DNA of 64,000 nt from Flavobacterium lutivivi (GCF_014642275.1 NZ_BMIM01000002.1:186001-250000), one strand, 5' to 3'; shown: positions 25,799 to 35,028, numbered from the stretch's first letter. The notes: generated by a model from the letters alone, not told the origin. Translations and numbers: made by a program.

Positions 25799-27112
25799 TT
25801 AATTTAACAGAGAAACAAATTGTTTTAATTTACCACTTTTTCCTCTTTCTAATTTATCTTTTTTAATAAAAGTAAAATTTAAACCAGTTTCTAAATATGT
25901 AGTAATGGCTTTTTCAATGTCTTTTATTTGGTTTTCATTTAGTTCAATTGAACTCACATATTCGATGTCAAAAGTATCTATTTTTGTTTGTTTTATAACA
26001 AATTCCTTCACATTTCCGTCATCTTCAATGATGCTTTTAGTAACATAGTAAAAAGTTAATCCTGGAGATTTTTTTCCACTTGGGAGAATTGCTATATCAT
26101 TAGTTCTGCCTATTAATTTCTTTAGAATTGGTTTTTGTAGAGTACTTTTTTCGTCTAAAATTCCAATATCACCAATGTCATACCTGATAAAAGGATGAGC
26201 TTTGTTAAATAGGGAAGTAATTACTATTCTGCCTTCTTGCCCATTTGGTAATGGGTTGTTGTTTTCGTCCAAAATTTCCACATAAAGAGTTTGGCTATTT
26301 ACAATCCATTCATCATTGATGTTTTGAAAAGCTATCAAATCGAGTTCAGAAGCACCATATTCGTTAACTACTGGAACACCAAATTGTTTTTCCATCAATA
26401 TTTTATCTTCTTCAAAAAGCATTTCAGATGTAACTACACAGCATTTTAAAGATGGACAAACATCTTTGAGAATGATGTTTTTTTGTTTTAAAAATTTGGC
26501 AAATAAAACTATTGAGCTAGTATAACCATTGATATAATCAAAAGATGTTTTCCTGAACTTAATAAGTACAGTTTCCAATACTTTATCAGAAAGGTCAAAT
26601 ATAGGGAAACGGTAACTTTTTTTGATAAAATCTTTCAGTCGCTCTTTTCTATAGCCAATGAAATCTAAAGGAATTCCATAAAATCTAGCTTGTTTAGATT
26701 TGTTAAAATCAATTCCGTGCTCATTAAATTTATAAATAATATTAATCCATGTTAGTGCATGGCAAAACTTGTCTTTGGCAAAAATAAAAGGATCACCACT
26801 TGAACCAGAAGTTTTGTTGATGTAAATATTCTTTTTATTATAGCCAGATGATAGACGCTGTAAGAGAGGTTGTTGAAAGTCTTTTTTTGTCATTATAGGC
26901 AAATCCTCCCATCGGTTAATTTCTTTATCTTTAATCAGATTTTTATATAAAGGATTGTTTTTAATGTGAAAATCAATAATTTCATTTTTACTATTCTTCA
27001 AAAACTTTATATACTCTTCATCATTTTTTTTAATGATCTCATTATAAAATTCTTCAGCCTCTTTAAGTGGAAAACCGTTTATTTTTAGACTTAAATTAAA
27101 AATTTTCAACAT
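25799..27112 (-). CDS. CapK/phenylacetate-CoA ligase-like adenylate-forming enzyme
   Basis: Protein of 437 residues in the ANL superfamily. NKTSGSSGDPFIFAKDK is the phosphate-binding loop, followed by VNEYGASELDLIAFQN and IRYDIGDIGILDE. The GRTNDIAILPSGKKS segment precedes the C-terminal domain. CapK-like members occur in capsule and exopolysaccharide loci, but their acid substrates are mostly unknown. It is the first gene of the minus-strand set with wecB and a glycosyltransferase, suggesting that an acyl or amino-acyl group is activated to decorate the glycan. That role is inference. Confidence 0.82.
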   Translation of the reverse strand: MLKIFNLSLKINGFPLKEAEEFYNEIIKKNDEEYIKFLKNSKNEIIDFHIKNNPLYKNLIKDKEINRWEDLPIMTKKDFQQPLLQRLSSGYNKKNIYINKTSGSSGDPFIFAKDKFCHALTWINIIYKFNEHGIDFNKSKQARFYGIPLDFIGYRKERLKDFIKKSYRFPIFDLSDKVLETVLIKFRKTSFDYINGYTSSIVLFAKFLKQKNIILKDVCPSLKCCVVTSEMLFEEDKILMEKQFGVPVVNEYGASELDLIAFQNINDEWIVNSQTLYVEILDENNNPLPNGQEGRIVITSLFNKAHPFIRYDIGDIGILDEKSTLQKPILKKLIGRTNDIAILPSGKKSPGLTFYYVTKSIIEDDGNVKEFVIKQTKIDTFDIEYVSSIELNENQIKDIEKAITTYLETGLNFTFIKKDKLERGKSGKLKQFVSLLN

Positions 27113-27119
27113 AGATAAA

Positions 27120-27149
27120 TAAAAAAAGGGCTAACTTTTGTTAGCCCTT
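27120..27149 (-). terminator. Intrinsic terminator after the T9SS cargo gene
   Basis: GGGCTAAC-TTTT-GTTAGCCC hairpin followed on the minus strand by a run of seven or more T. It lies 20 bases past the stop of the gene ending at 27170. Confidence 0.88.
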
Positions 27150-27169
27150 AAAATTACAATTTATTTTTA

Positions 27170-28504
27170 TTAGTTTTTCACAACTTTAATAGTGTCAGTT
27201 CTGTTTCCTGCTTTGATTTCAAATAAATAAATTCCAGCAGCATAATTTGAAACATCAATTGTATTATCTATTCCGCTCAATTCATTATTCATCATCACTT
27301 TACCAGACAAATCTGTAACTTTCAAATTGAAAGCATCAGCAGATTCTGCAGTAATTGAAACAAAATTGTTAGCTGGATTTGGATAAACTTTAAATTTAGA
27401 AGGAGTGAAAATTTCATTAGAAAGGTTTCCACTCAATTTAAAAATACCACCAGTAAGAGGATCAGTGCTGAAACCTCCACACCATCCAGTAGAACTATCA
27501 AACATTGAAACTACACCTCTTTGTGTACCAGAGTCAATAGATGTCCAAGTAGTGCCATTGTCTAAGCTGTAAGCTGAACCAGGTGTTCCAGCAGGAGTAG
27601 AAGTAGCAGTTAAAGCAGAAGTAGCTACTAAAATGTTAGTATTTGGAACATAATCTAATACATAATTTGTACCTGTGAATGGGGAAGCTGCAGACCATGT
27701 TGTACCACCATTTGTAGTAGTGTAAAAAGTATAAGTAGTATTTACTTTTTTCAAAAGACATCCATTATTTACTGTACTAAAATGAACATTTCCACTTTGA
27801 GTAGTTCCACTAAAATCTGTCAATGGAGCTTGCGATACAGTCCAAGTTACTCCCATATTAGTTGATTTTAATAATCGCCCTTTGTTTGTTGGCAACCAAA
27901 TAGTCGAGCCAATATGTCTAAATCCGCCATTGTATCCGTATTCACCAGATAAAGGATTTGGGATACTTGAACCAGCGACTCTCGTCCAAGTACTACCACC
28001 ATTATTAGATGTATAAATTTCAAATTCACCTCCTTCAGGATCGCCAAATGCTACACCATTGTTGGCATCAAAGAAAACTACTCCATTTAAAAAAGATTCT
28101 CCTGAAGTTGAAAACTCAGAATTTGTCTGTAAAGTCCATGAAGTACCACCGTTAGTTGTTTTATATATACCACCAAGACCTGTAGTTGAGTCGATTGCAC
28201 TAATCCAAGCAGTAGTACCACTAATTGGAGAAATGTTGTTTAAACTCAGAGAAGGGTCACCAATATCAATAATTCCTGCTGTCCAAGTGCTTCCACCGTT
28301 AGTCGTTCTGGTAAACTCTTGAATATTATTAGTAGGATCAGTTCCGTCATATGCTAAAGCCCAAACAGTATTAGCATCAACAATTTGAATTTCATTTACA
28401 CCTCTACTTGCTACATCAAAACCTGTGGCTTGTTCAACCCAGCTTTGAGCATTAGCTAAAATAGTGAATGAAAAAAATGAAATAGATAGTAAAATTTTCT
28501 TCAT
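27170..28504 (-). CDS. Secreted BNR/Ycf48-like repeat protein with T9SS type A sorting domain
   Basis: Exported protein of 444 residues. A signal peptide (MKKILLSISFFSFTILANAQ) leads into a beta-propeller-like region with at least six Asp-box/BNR-type repeats (forms such as TTNGGSTW and STNMGVTW). The last 75 residues are the type A sorting domain: FKVYPNPANNFVSI, a KVTDLSGKVM strand, YAAGIYLFEI and the final KVVKN. Such proteins cross the outer membrane through the type IX secretion system, which fits the sprE-like gene at 39814. The ligand or enzymatic role is unknown. Transcribed alone. Confidence 0.92.
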   Translation of the reverse strand: MKKILLSISFFSFTILANAQSWVEQATGFDVASRGVNEIQIVDANTVWALAYDGTDPTNNIQEFTRTTNGGSTWTAGIIDIGDPSLSLNNISPISGTTAWISAIDSTTGLGGIYKTTNGGTSWTLQTNSEFSTSGESFLNGVVFFDANNGVAFGDPEGGEFEIYTSNNGGSTWTRVAGSSIPNPLSGEYGYNGGFRHIGSTIWLPTNKGRLLKSTNMGVTWTVSQAPLTDFSGTTQSGNVHFSTVNNGCLLKKVNTTYTFYTTTNGGTTWSAASPFTGTNYVLDYVPNTNILVATSALTATSTPAGTPGSAYSLDNGTTWTSIDSGTQRGVVSMFDSSTGWCGGFSTDPLTGGIFKLSGNLSNEIFTPSKFKVYPNPANNFVSITAESADAFNLKVTDLSGKVMMNNELSGIDNTIDVSNYAAGIYLFEIKAGNRTDTIKVVKN

Positions 28505-28572
28505 AGTTTTTGTTTTTTAAATTATGTTACCAAATTAAGAAATAAATTGTTACACAAAAAGAATAAACTACC

Positions 28573-28580
28573 TAATTTTG
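28573..28580 (+). promoter_or_regulatory. -7 promoter element for purD
   Basis: TAATTTTG, with a possible -33 TTG at 28547-28549, precedes the ATG at 28608 by 27 bases. It rules out the longer in-frame start at 28578. Confidence 0.65.
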
Positions 28581-28607
28581 CAAACATTAAAATCAACACA
28601 ACAACAC

Positions 28608-29882
28608 ATGACTATTTTATTACTTGGTTCAGGAGGAAGAGAACATGCCATTGCATGGAAAATTCTTCAATCGAACAGATGTTTAAAACTATTCGTAGCA
28701 CCAGGAAATGCTGGTACTGATGCAATTGCTAAGAATGTTTCATTAAATATTTTAGATTTTCAAGCTATTAAAGAATTTGTTTTGAAAGAAAACGTTCAAA
28801 TGGTTGTTGTTGGTCCAGAAGATCCTCTAGTTCATGGTATTTACGATTTTTTCAAAAATGATAATCAATTAAACAATATTCCAGTTATTGGTCCTTCAAA
28901 AATTGGTGCACAACTTGAAGGTAGTAAAGAATTTGCTAAACAATTTTTGATAAAGCATAATATTCCAACTGCTGCTTACAATAGTTTTACGGCAAAAACA
29001 GTTGAAAAAGGGTGTGATTTCTTAGAAACTTTGCAACCTCCGTATGTTTTAAAGGCTGATGGTTTGGCTGCTGGAAAAGGTGTTTTGATAATTCAAGACT
29101 TAGAAGAAGCAAAAACCGAATTAAGAAATATGTTGGTTGGTGAAAAATTTGGGCAAGCAAGTTCAAAAGTAGTTATCGAAGAATTCTTAGATGGTATAGA
29201 ATTGAGTTGCTTTGTATTAACCGATGGAAAAAATTATAAAATTCTTCCAACCGCGAAAGATTATAAAAGAATCGGCGAAGGAGATGCTGGTTTGAATACA
29301 GGAGGAATGGGAGCAGTTTCTCCGGTTCCGTTTGCGGACTCTGTACTGATGGAAAAAATTGAAGGCAGAATTGTAAGACCAACTATCGAAGGCTTGCAAA
29401 AGGATGGAATTGAATACAAAGGTTTTGTTTTTATCGGTTTGATTATTGTTAAAAACGAACCAATGGTTATTGAGTACAACGTTAGAATGGGTGATCCAGA
29501 AACAGAAGTTGTGATTCCTAGAATCAAATCGGATTTGGTTGAGTTATTCATTTCGACTTCAAATCAGACTTTGGACAAATTCTCTTTGGATTTAGACACA
29601 AGAACAGCAGCAACTATTATGGTAGTTTCTGGTGGTTATCCTGAAGATTATGGAAAAGGCTTTGAAATTTCGGGATTAGAAAATATTGATGGCTCAATTG
29701 CCTTTCATGCAGGAACAAAACTAGATAATGGAAAAGTAGTAACTAACGGCGGAAGAGTGATTGCTGTTACTTCTTTTGGAGATACTTTTCAAGAAGCTAC
29801 AAAAAAATCTTATCAAAATATAGATAAACTACATTTTGATAAGATGTATTATAGAAAAGATATTGGTTTCGATTTACTTTAA
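28608..29882 (+). CDS. purD: Phosphoribosylamine-glycine ligase PurD
   Basis: ATP-grasp ligase of 424 residues joining glycine to 5-phosphoribosylamine in purine synthesis. [16 protein letters not shown] at the N-terminus, [36 protein letters not shown] and [12 protein letters not shown] are family signatures in the expected order. It stands alone with its own promoter. Its 3' end overlaps the stop of the convergent small membrane protein gene by nine bases. Confidence 0.97.
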   Translation: MTILLLGSGGREHAIAWKILQSNRCLKLFVAPGNAGTDAIAKNVSLNILDFQAIKEFVLKENVQMVVVGPEDPLVHGIYDFFKNDNQLNNIPVIGPSKIGAQLEGSKEFAKQFLIKHNIPTAAYNSFTAKTVEKGCDFLETLQPPYVLKADGLAAGKGVLIIQDLEEAKTELRNMLVGEKFGQASSKVVIEEFLDGIELSCFVLTDGKNYKILPTAKDYKRIGEGDAGLNTGGMGAVSPVPFADSVLMEKIEGRIVRPTIEGLQKDGIEYKGFVFIGLIIVKNEPMVIEYNVRMGDPETEVVIPRIKSDLVELFISTSNQTLDKFSLDLDTRTAATIMVVSGGYPEDYGKGFEISGLENIDGSIAFHAGTKLDNGKVVTNGGRVIAVTSFGDTFQEATKKSYQNIDKLHFDKMYYRKDIGFDLL

Positions 29883-30104
29883 GAAAGAATGAGCTGTGGT
29901 ATCTTGATTATCTTCACCACTTTCTTTATGTTTTTTTAGTTCTTTACACCAGTACACAATGTATTTCATGCAGATGAGAATAAAGATCCAACTGATTAAA
30001 TTTGCTAACCACCAGTTTTTCAATTCCAAATGACGAAGAAAGTCAAGAGGTAAAAACAAAAAGTCAACAAACAAAGATTGTATTGCTTCGAAAAACGATT
30101 TCAT
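29874..30104 (-). CDS. Small conserved membrane protein (DUF6341-like)
   Basis: Protein of 76 residues with one clear membrane helix (about residues 33-50) and a short hydrophobic N-terminal stretch. [21 protein letters not shown] precedes a Lys/Glu-rich tail. I recall similar proteins between purD and upp in Flavobacteria under the name DUF6341, but cannot confirm it. Support for being real: a consensus promoter just upstream (30132-30139), a divergent neighbour with its own start, and a tight fit between two well-defined genes. Function unknown. Confidence 0.72.
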   Translation of the reverse strand: MKSFFEAIQSLFVDFLFLPLDFLRHLELKNWWLANLISWIFILICMKYIVYWCKELKKHKESGEDNQDTTAHSFLK

Positions 30105-30131
30105 TGTTATAAAATATTATATTTACAATTA

Positions 30132-30139
30132 CAAAAGTA
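30132..30139 (-). promoter_or_regulatory. -7 promoter element for the small membrane protein at 30104
   Basis: Reads TACTTTTG on the minus strand, 28 bases before the start codon. A near-match for the divergent gene (TATATTTA, plus strand) lies at 30118-30125. Confidence 0.55.
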
Positions 30140-30151
30140 TAAAATATCATC

Positions 30152-31075
30152 ATGTTTACAAGTCTTTTTAGAAAATCTACGTTTATAAATTATTTTTTAG
30201 TAATTTTTACTCTATTTATTTTCTATTTCTTGTTTCAATTTCGTCATCAAACGTACCAAAAAAGCACTTTTTTAGAAATAGTTTTTCAAATAAGCATTCT
30301 TACAGCATCTTTTTTTCTTGTAAATTTTATTGTTAAAAAAAATGGGTTAACCAAAAACAGTAGTTACCCCATCTTGTTCTTCTTGTTGTTGCTGGCAATG
30401 TTTCCTGGAGTTTTTATTAACCTAAAATTATTGATTGCTAATTTCTTTCTCTTACTTTCTTTTAGAAGGATGATTTCATTACAATCGTTAAAGGCGCCAA
30501 AGCAAAAGATATTCGACGCTTCAATGTGGATTTTTATTGCAAGCCTTTTCCATTTTTGGTGTATTATTTTTATAGTATTGGTTTACATTTCCATAATTTT
30601 TCATGTTTCGAGAGATTATAGAAACTGGATAATCCCTTTCATAGCTTTCTTCACTTCGATTGTGGTTTTTTTTCTTTTTTCATTGGTGTTTGAACCGAGT
30701 TTAATCAATAGTTTCAAAGAAAACCTTTCTGTGAATATTGAATGGAACTATTTTGTCAAAAACTATCAAAATGGAGTTTTATCGCTCTATCTTTTAATAG
30801 CAATTTATTTTACTTTTTCAATGGTTTTTACCCTTACAAATAAGCCACTGATACTTCAAGCATCTTATAAAAAGATGATTTTTGGAGTATTTCTAGGGAT
30901 AATTGTTTTTTTGATAACACCTTCAAAAAACCACCAAGCTCTGCTATTTACTTTCTTTCCACTGGCAGTTCTTGCAACCAATAACATAGAGTACTCTCAA
31001 AACAAAAAGTATCAAGAAATAGTTTTGATTATGGTGTTGATTATTAGTCTGCTAAGTTTTTATTCAAAATTATAA
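30152..31075 (+). CDS. Polytopic membrane protein (DUF6427-like)
   Basis: Protein of 307 residues with about eight hydrophobic helices spread over its full length. The start, MFTSLFRKSTFINYFLVIF, and the LLLSFRRMISLQSLKAPKQ connection to FDASMWIFIASLFHFW fit a Flavobacteria-specific family I recall as DUF6427. No catalytic motif is apparent. It ends overlapping upp by six bases, tail to tail. Function unknown; the position between purD and upp may be only chromosomal synteny. Confidence 0.75.
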   Translation: MFTSLFRKSTFINYFLVIFTLFIFYFLFQFRHQTYQKSTFLEIVFQISILTASFFLVNFIVKKNGLTKNSSYPILFFLLLLAMFPGVFINLKLLIANFFLLLSFRRMISLQSLKAPKQKIFDASMWIFIASLFHFWCIIFIVLVYISIIFHVSRDYRNWIIPFIAFFTSIVVFFLFSLVFEPSLINSFKENLSVNIEWNYFVKNYQNGVLSLYLLIAIYFTFSMVFTLTNKPLILQASYKKMIFGVFLGIIVFLITPSKNHQALLFTFFPLAVLATNNIEYSQNKKYQEIVLIMVLIISLLSFYSKL

Positions 31076-31723
31076 TTTACTACCATAAGCCAAATCACCA
31101 GCATCGCCAAGTCCCGGAATAATGTAGTTTTTTTCGTTGAGTTTTTCATCAAGTGCTGCAACCCAAAGATGACAATTTTCAGGAAGATTTTTTTGAAGAT
31201 AATCAATTCCTTCAGGTGCGGCAATAACAACTGCGATGTGTATTTCTTTAGGTTTTTGTTCTAAGTGAAGTTTATGCAAAACAGCAACTATTGATTGTCC
31301 TGTTGCTAACATTGGGTCAATCAGAATTAAATTTTTGTCTTCAAAACTCGGCGCAGCTTGATATTCAACTAAAATGTCAAATTTATCATCGTTGTCATAA
31401 TGATGACGATACGCAGAAACAAACCCATTTTCGGCATCGTCAAAAAAGTTCATAAAACCAGTATGCAAAGCCAATCCAGCACGAAGAATAGAACACAAAA
31501 CCACTGGTTCGGCTACAGTTGTAGTATGTTTTATGCCAAGCGGAGTTTGTACGTCAATTGCTTTATAATCCAACGTTTTGCTTAATTCATACGCCATAAT
31601 TTCACCAATACGTTCAATGTTTTTTCTAAAACGCATACTATCTTTTTGGATAGAAACATCACGAATTTGTGCTAAAAAATGGTTAAGAATACTATTTTGT
31701 TCCGAAATATAATGGATGTGCAT
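31070..31723 (-). CDS. upp: Uracil phosphoribosyltransferase
   Basis: Salvage enzyme of 217 residues forming UMP from uracil and PRPP. LCSILRAGLALHTGFMNFF, LIDPMLATGQSIVAVLHKL (the PRPP-binding loop) and the C-terminal uracil-binding region GLGDAGDLAYGSK are all present. Its length is close to the family norm. The upstream region carries a heptamer repeat starting nine bases before the start codon, and no clear -7 element is visible. Confidence 0.95.
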   Translation of the reverse strand: MHIHYISEQNSILNHFLAQIRDVSIQKDSMRFRKNIERIGEIMAYELSKTLDYKAIDVQTPLGIKHTTTVAEPVVLCSILRAGLALHTGFMNFFDDAENGFVSAYRHHYDNDDKFDILVEYQAAPSFEDKNLILIDPMLATGQSIVAVLHKLHLEQKPKEIHIAVVIAAPEGIDYLQKNLPENCHLWVAALDEKLNEKNYIIPGLGDAGDLAYGSKL

Positions 31724-31731
31724 GATAAAGG

Positions 31732-31759
31732 TTTAAAGTTTCAGGTTTAAAGTTTCAAG
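31732..31759 (+). repeat. Tandem heptanucleotide repeat (GTTTAAA/GTTTCAG, 4 units)
   Basis: Units GTTTAAA, GTTTCAG, GTTTAAA, GTTTCAA in exact seven-base phase, in the divergent gap between upp and the DUF4254 gene and 16 bases before that gene's -7 element. Confidence 0.88.
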
Positions 31760-31775
31760 TCAAATGTATAAAAAG

Positions 31776-31783
31776 TATATTTG
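31776..31783 (+). promoter_or_regulatory. -7 promoter element for the DUF4254 gene
   Basis: TATATTTG, 18 bases before the ATG at 31802. It also excludes the TTG at 31781 as the start, because that codon is part of the element. Confidence 0.65.
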
Positions 31784-31801
31784 CAAATAAAATTTACAGT
31801 T

Positions 31802-32407
31802 ATGTTTTCACAGTTTGCCTTTCCAATTTTTGAACAAAGCATAAAAGATTATCATATTATCGACGATGTATATCAACCAACGCTAAATCCTTATGAAAAA
31901 GGAAGTATTGAAGCTTTGTTGTATGCAAAAAATTGGGTAGATACTGTTCAATGGCATTATGAAGACATCATTCGTGATCCAAATATTGACCCAGTTGCAG
32001 CTTTGGATTTGAAAAGGAAAATCGATGCTTCCAATCAGGTTCGTACCGATATGGTGGAATATATTGATAGTTATTTTCTTCAAAAATATGCTTCGGTTCA
32101 GGTAAAACCAAATGCCAAAATTAATACCGAAAGTCCAGCTTGGGCAATAGATAGATTATCGATTTTAGCCTTGAAAATTTATCACATGAATGAAGAAGCA
32201 ACTCGTGTTGATGCATCGGCAGAACATAGAGCAAAATGTCAAGAAAAACTAAATGTTTTGTTGGACCAAAAAAACGATATGTTTACTTCAATAAACGATT
32301 TATTGACTGACATTGAAAAAGGTGACAAGTTCATGAAAGTGTACAAACAAATGAAAATGTACAACGATGATGACTTGAATCCAGTATTGTATCAAAATAA
32401 AAAATAA
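31802..32407 (+). CDS. DUF4254 family protein
   Basis: Soluble, mostly helical protein of 201 residues. ALLYAKNWVDTVQWHYEDIIRDP and DLKRKIDASNQVRTDMVEYID near the middle match the DUF4254 family of Bacteroidetes. The gene is very often next to a family 9 glycosyltransferase, as here, so a role in lipopolysaccharide core assembly has been suspected by neighbourhood only. No catalytic residues are evident. Confidence 0.82.
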   Translation: MFSQFAFPIFEQSIKDYHIIDDVYQPTLNPYEKGSIEALLYAKNWVDTVQWHYEDIIRDPNIDPVAALDLKRKIDASNQVRTDMVEYIDSYFLQKYASVQVKPNAKINTESPAWAIDRLSILALKIYHMNEEATRVDASAEHRAKCQEKLNVLLDQKNDMFTSINDLLTDIEKGDKFMKVYKQMKMYNDDDLNPVLYQNKK

Positions 32408-32412
32408 ACTTC

Positions 32413-32480
32413 TTTTGTCATTTCGACGAAGGAGAAATCACATCAACAATATGAGATTCCTCGTTCTTCGGAATGACAAA
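32413..32480. repeat. REP-type imperfect inverted repeat
   Basis: The arms TTTGTCATTTCGACGAAGGA and, at the other end on the opposite strand, TTTGTCATTCCGAAGAACGA agree at most positions over about 26 bases. They surround a short AT-rich spacer. This form is widespread between genes in Flavobacteria. It ends 15 bases before a TTG start codon. Confidence 0.82.
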
Positions 32481-32494
32481 TTTACTCTCAAATT

Positions 32495-33535
32495 TTGCCA
32501 AAAAAACTACAACATATCGCCGTAATTCGACTTTCAGCAATGGGCGATGTTGCCATGACAGTTCCAGTTGTTAGAGCTTTTGTTGAGCAAAATACAAACA
32601 CAAAAATCACAGTTGTTTCTCGACCGTTTTTCAAACCTTTTTTTGACGGAATTCCCAATGTAGATTTTTTTGCCGTTGATGTAAAAGAACGACACAAAGG
32701 CTTCTTCGGGTTATTGAAATTGTATTCCGATTTAAAAAAATTAAACATCGATGCTGTTGCCGATTTGCACAACGTTTTGCGTTCTCAAATCATCCGAATA
32801 TTATTCTCATTATCTGGAAAAAAAGTTGCCGCAACCGACAAAGGCAGAGCCGAAAAACGCGCATTAACTCGCGCCGAAAATAAAGTTTTCCAACCGCTAA
32901 AAACAATGGTGGAAAGACATGTTGAAACCTTTAAAAAACTCGGTTTCTCCGTTGATTTATCTTCGCCAAGTTTTCCTGAAAAAGCCATTTTATCAAATGA
33001 GATTTTAAGTATTTCAGGTGAAAAACAAAATTCAAAATGGATAGGAGTTGCGCCATTTGCACAATATGAAAGCAAAGTATATCCTTTGGATTTAATGCAA
33101 AAAGTAGTTGATGAATTGGCTTCAAACAATCAAAATAAAATCTTCCTTTTTGGTGGTGGAAAAGAAGAAACCGATAAACTAAATGCTTTATCAAAGCAAA
33201 GAGTAAACATTGTTGTTGTTGCTGGAAAACTAAAATTCAACCAAGAATTACAACTCATTTCCAATCTTGATGTAATGCTTTCTATGGATTCTGGAAATGC
33301 ACACATTGCCGCAATGCTTGGCGTAAAAGTTATTACACTTTGGGGAGCAACACATCCTTTTGCAGGTTTTGCACCATTCCATCAACCGTTTGAAAATTGT
33401 TTAACTTCTGATAGAGAAAAATATCCTTTATTACCAACTTCGGTTTATGGAAATAAAAAGGTAGAAGGTTATGAAGATGTAATGCGAAGTATTGCGGTAG
33501 AAGAAGTTGTAAAGAAAGTAGATGATTTAAATTAG
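32495..33535 (+). CDS. Family 9 glycosyltransferase (heptosyltransferase-like)
   Basis: GT-B enzyme of 346 residues related to ADP-heptose:LPS heptosyltransferases. IAVIRLSAMGDVAMTVPVVRA opens the N-terminal domain, VADLHNVLRSQIIRIL follows, and MLSMDSGNAHIAAMLGV with LWGATHPFAGF forms the C-terminal donor site. The start is read as TTG because the domain's first strand begins at residue 8 and no ATG is in frame upstream. The REP element directly before it may have displaced the original start. It probably acts on the LPS core. Confidence 0.9.
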   Translation: MPKKLQHIAVIRLSAMGDVAMTVPVVRAFVEQNTNTKITVVSRPFFKPFFDGIPNVDFFAVDVKERHKGFFGLLKLYSDLKKLNIDAVADLHNVLRSQIIRILFSLSGKKVAATDKGRAEKRALTRAENKVFQPLKTMVERHVETFKKLGFSVDLSSPSFPEKAILSNEILSISGEKQNSKWIGVAPFAQYESKVYPLDLMQKVVDELASNNQNKIFLFGGGKEETDKLNALSKQRVNIVVVAGKLKFNQELQLISNLDVMLSMDSGNAHIAAMLGVKVITLWGATHPFAGFAPFHQPFENCLTSDREKYPLLPTSVYGNKKVEGYEDVMRSIAVEEVVKKVDDLN

Positions 33536-33954
33536 CCAGCAACTAATCTAAAATTAACTTCATATACCTTATTATTGTTAATTTTGAATGAACCAATAAA
33601 TGAATGTTCAGGACACCAATCAACATCTTTTTCATATTTTTCTTCATGAACAGATAAAATAAACGTGTTGGATTTTTTATCAAATTCAATTTTTAATTTA
33701 TCAATGCACTCACATTTAAAATTCTCAAATAAACACTCCTTTTCAATTTTTTTTCCTTTTTTCAATTCTTCAATTTTAATATTTTTTAAAAAATCTTTTA
33801 AAACTTTATAATTAAATGGAGTTGGAGAAACTTTGTTAAATTGATTAAATAGAGTTTTAATTTTTGTTTCATCAAATTTTTGACTGTAAGCATTAGTAAT
33901 ACAAATTGTTGAAATACAAAATATTAAAAATAAATTCATTAATCGTCTATACAT
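33532..33954 (-). CDS. Small secreted protein of unknown function
   Basis: Protein of 140 residues with a signal peptide (YRRLMNLFLIFCISTICITNAYSQ). The mature part is Lys/Glu-rich, with Cys residues in KECLFENFKCECID and DWCPEHSF that could form disulphides. Three consecutive ATG codons make the start uncertain; the third (33954) is chosen because it gives a normal signal peptide and overlaps the previous gene by only eight bases. The stop overlaps that of the convergent glycosyltransferase. I recognise no family. Confidence 0.72.
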   Translation of the reverse strand: MYRRLMNLFLIFCISTICITNAYSQKFDETKIKTLFNQFNKVSPTPFNYKVLKDFLKNIKIEELKKGKKIEKECLFENFKCECIDKLKIEFDKKSNTFILSVHEEKYEKDVDWCPEHSFIGSFKINNNKVYEVNFRLVAG

Positions 33955-34996
33955 CATCATAATCCACATATATTTCTGCTGATGTAGGATGTGCTTGGCA
34001 AGTAAGAATCAAACCTTCGGCTACTTCTTTATCAGTAAGTATTGAGTTCTTTTTCATTTCAGCAGAACCATTGGTGATTCGAGCAATACAAGAGCTACAA
34101 ATTCCGCCTTGACAAGAATATGGAGCATCAATTCCTTGTTTTAAAGCTGCTTCGAGAACGGTTTGTTTTTGCGACATTTCAAAAGTGGTTTCATCATCAT
34201 CAACCATAATCGTGATTTTGGTATGACCAGATTGATTGCCAATACTTGTATTCTCTGCGGTTGAAGCAGAAAATAATTCAAATTTAATGTCTTTTTCGGC
34301 TACATTATGTTCTTTTAAAACATTGGAAACCAGATTAATCATTTCCTCTGGACCGCAAAGGTAGAATTTAGAAAACTCTTTTTCTTTGTGTTTGTTATTT
34401 AGAATAAAATTCACAACCGATTTATCAATTCTTCCAAAAAGCTCACTTTCGCTAGATTTACTAAAAACGTAATGAATAAAAAATCGACCAACATATTTCA
34501 GTTGTAAATCGTGAAGTTCTTGATGAAAAATAGTTTCTTCTGGCGATTTATTACCATAAACCAACACAAAACTGCTTTTAGGTTCATTTTCTAAAACCGA
34601 TTTGAGTATTGCCATTACTGGTGTAATTCCGCTTCCAGCAACAAAACCTGTATAATTTCTTTGCTTTTCTGCGTTAGGTTCGAAAGTAAATTTCCCTTCA
34701 GGTTGTCCAACTTCAAGAATATCACCAACTTTCAAATTTTCGTTGGCAAATTTTGAAAAATGACCATTTTGAACCGATTTAATCGCTATGCGAAGTTCAC
34801 CGCTGTTTGGAGAAGAACAGATAGAATATGCACGACGAATTTCTTGTCCATCGAGCGTCAGTTTTAAGTTAATGTATTGTCCAGCGGTAAATTTGTATGC
34901 CGATTTTAATTCGTTTGGAATATTGAAAGCCACCGAAATTGAACTTGGTGTCTCACGTTTTATATCTTTAATTTGAAGTTTATAGAAAGTTGACAT
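33947..34996 (-). CDS. Flavin/[2Fe-2S] oxidoreductase (PaaE/ferredoxin-NADP reductase-like)
   Basis: Protein of 349 residues with three domains. The N-terminal FAD domain has RRAYSICSSP, the RxYS flavin motif. The NAD(P) domain has FVAGSGITPVMAILKSVL and YLCGPEEMI. The C-terminal plant-type ferredoxin domain has cluster ligands in PYSCQGGICSSC and ILTCQAHP. It passes electrons from NAD(P)H to an acceptor such as an oxygenase; PaaE serves phenylacetyl-CoA epoxidation, but no paa genes are nearby, so the partner is unknown. A promoter at 35011 fixes the start at 34996 rather than 35047. Confidence 0.92.
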   Translation of the reverse strand: MSTFYKLQIKDIKRETPSSISVAFNIPNELKSAYKFTAGQYINLKLTLDGQEIRRAYSICSSPNSGELRIAIKSVQNGHFSKFANENLKVGDILEVGQPEGKFTFEPNAEKQRNYTGFVAGSGITPVMAILKSVLENEPKSSFVLVYGNKSPEETIFHQELHDLQLKYVGRFFIHYVFSKSSESELFGRIDKSVVNFILNNKHKEKEFSKFYLCGPEEMINLVSNVLKEHNVAEKDIKFELFSASTAENTSIGNQSGHTKITIMVDDDETTFEMSQKQTVLEAALKQGIDAPYSCQGGICSSCIARITNGSAEMKKNSILTDKEVAEGLILTCQAHPTSAEIYVDYDDV

Positions 34997-35010
34997 GAAA
35001 ATATTTTTTA

Positions 35011-35018
35011 CAAAGGTA
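35011..35018 (-). promoter_or_regulatory. -7 promoter element for the oxidoreductase gene
   Basis: Reads TACCTTTG on the minus strand, 15 bases before the start at 34996, implying a very short leader. Confidence 0.65.
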
Positions 35019-35028
35019 AGAATATCAA

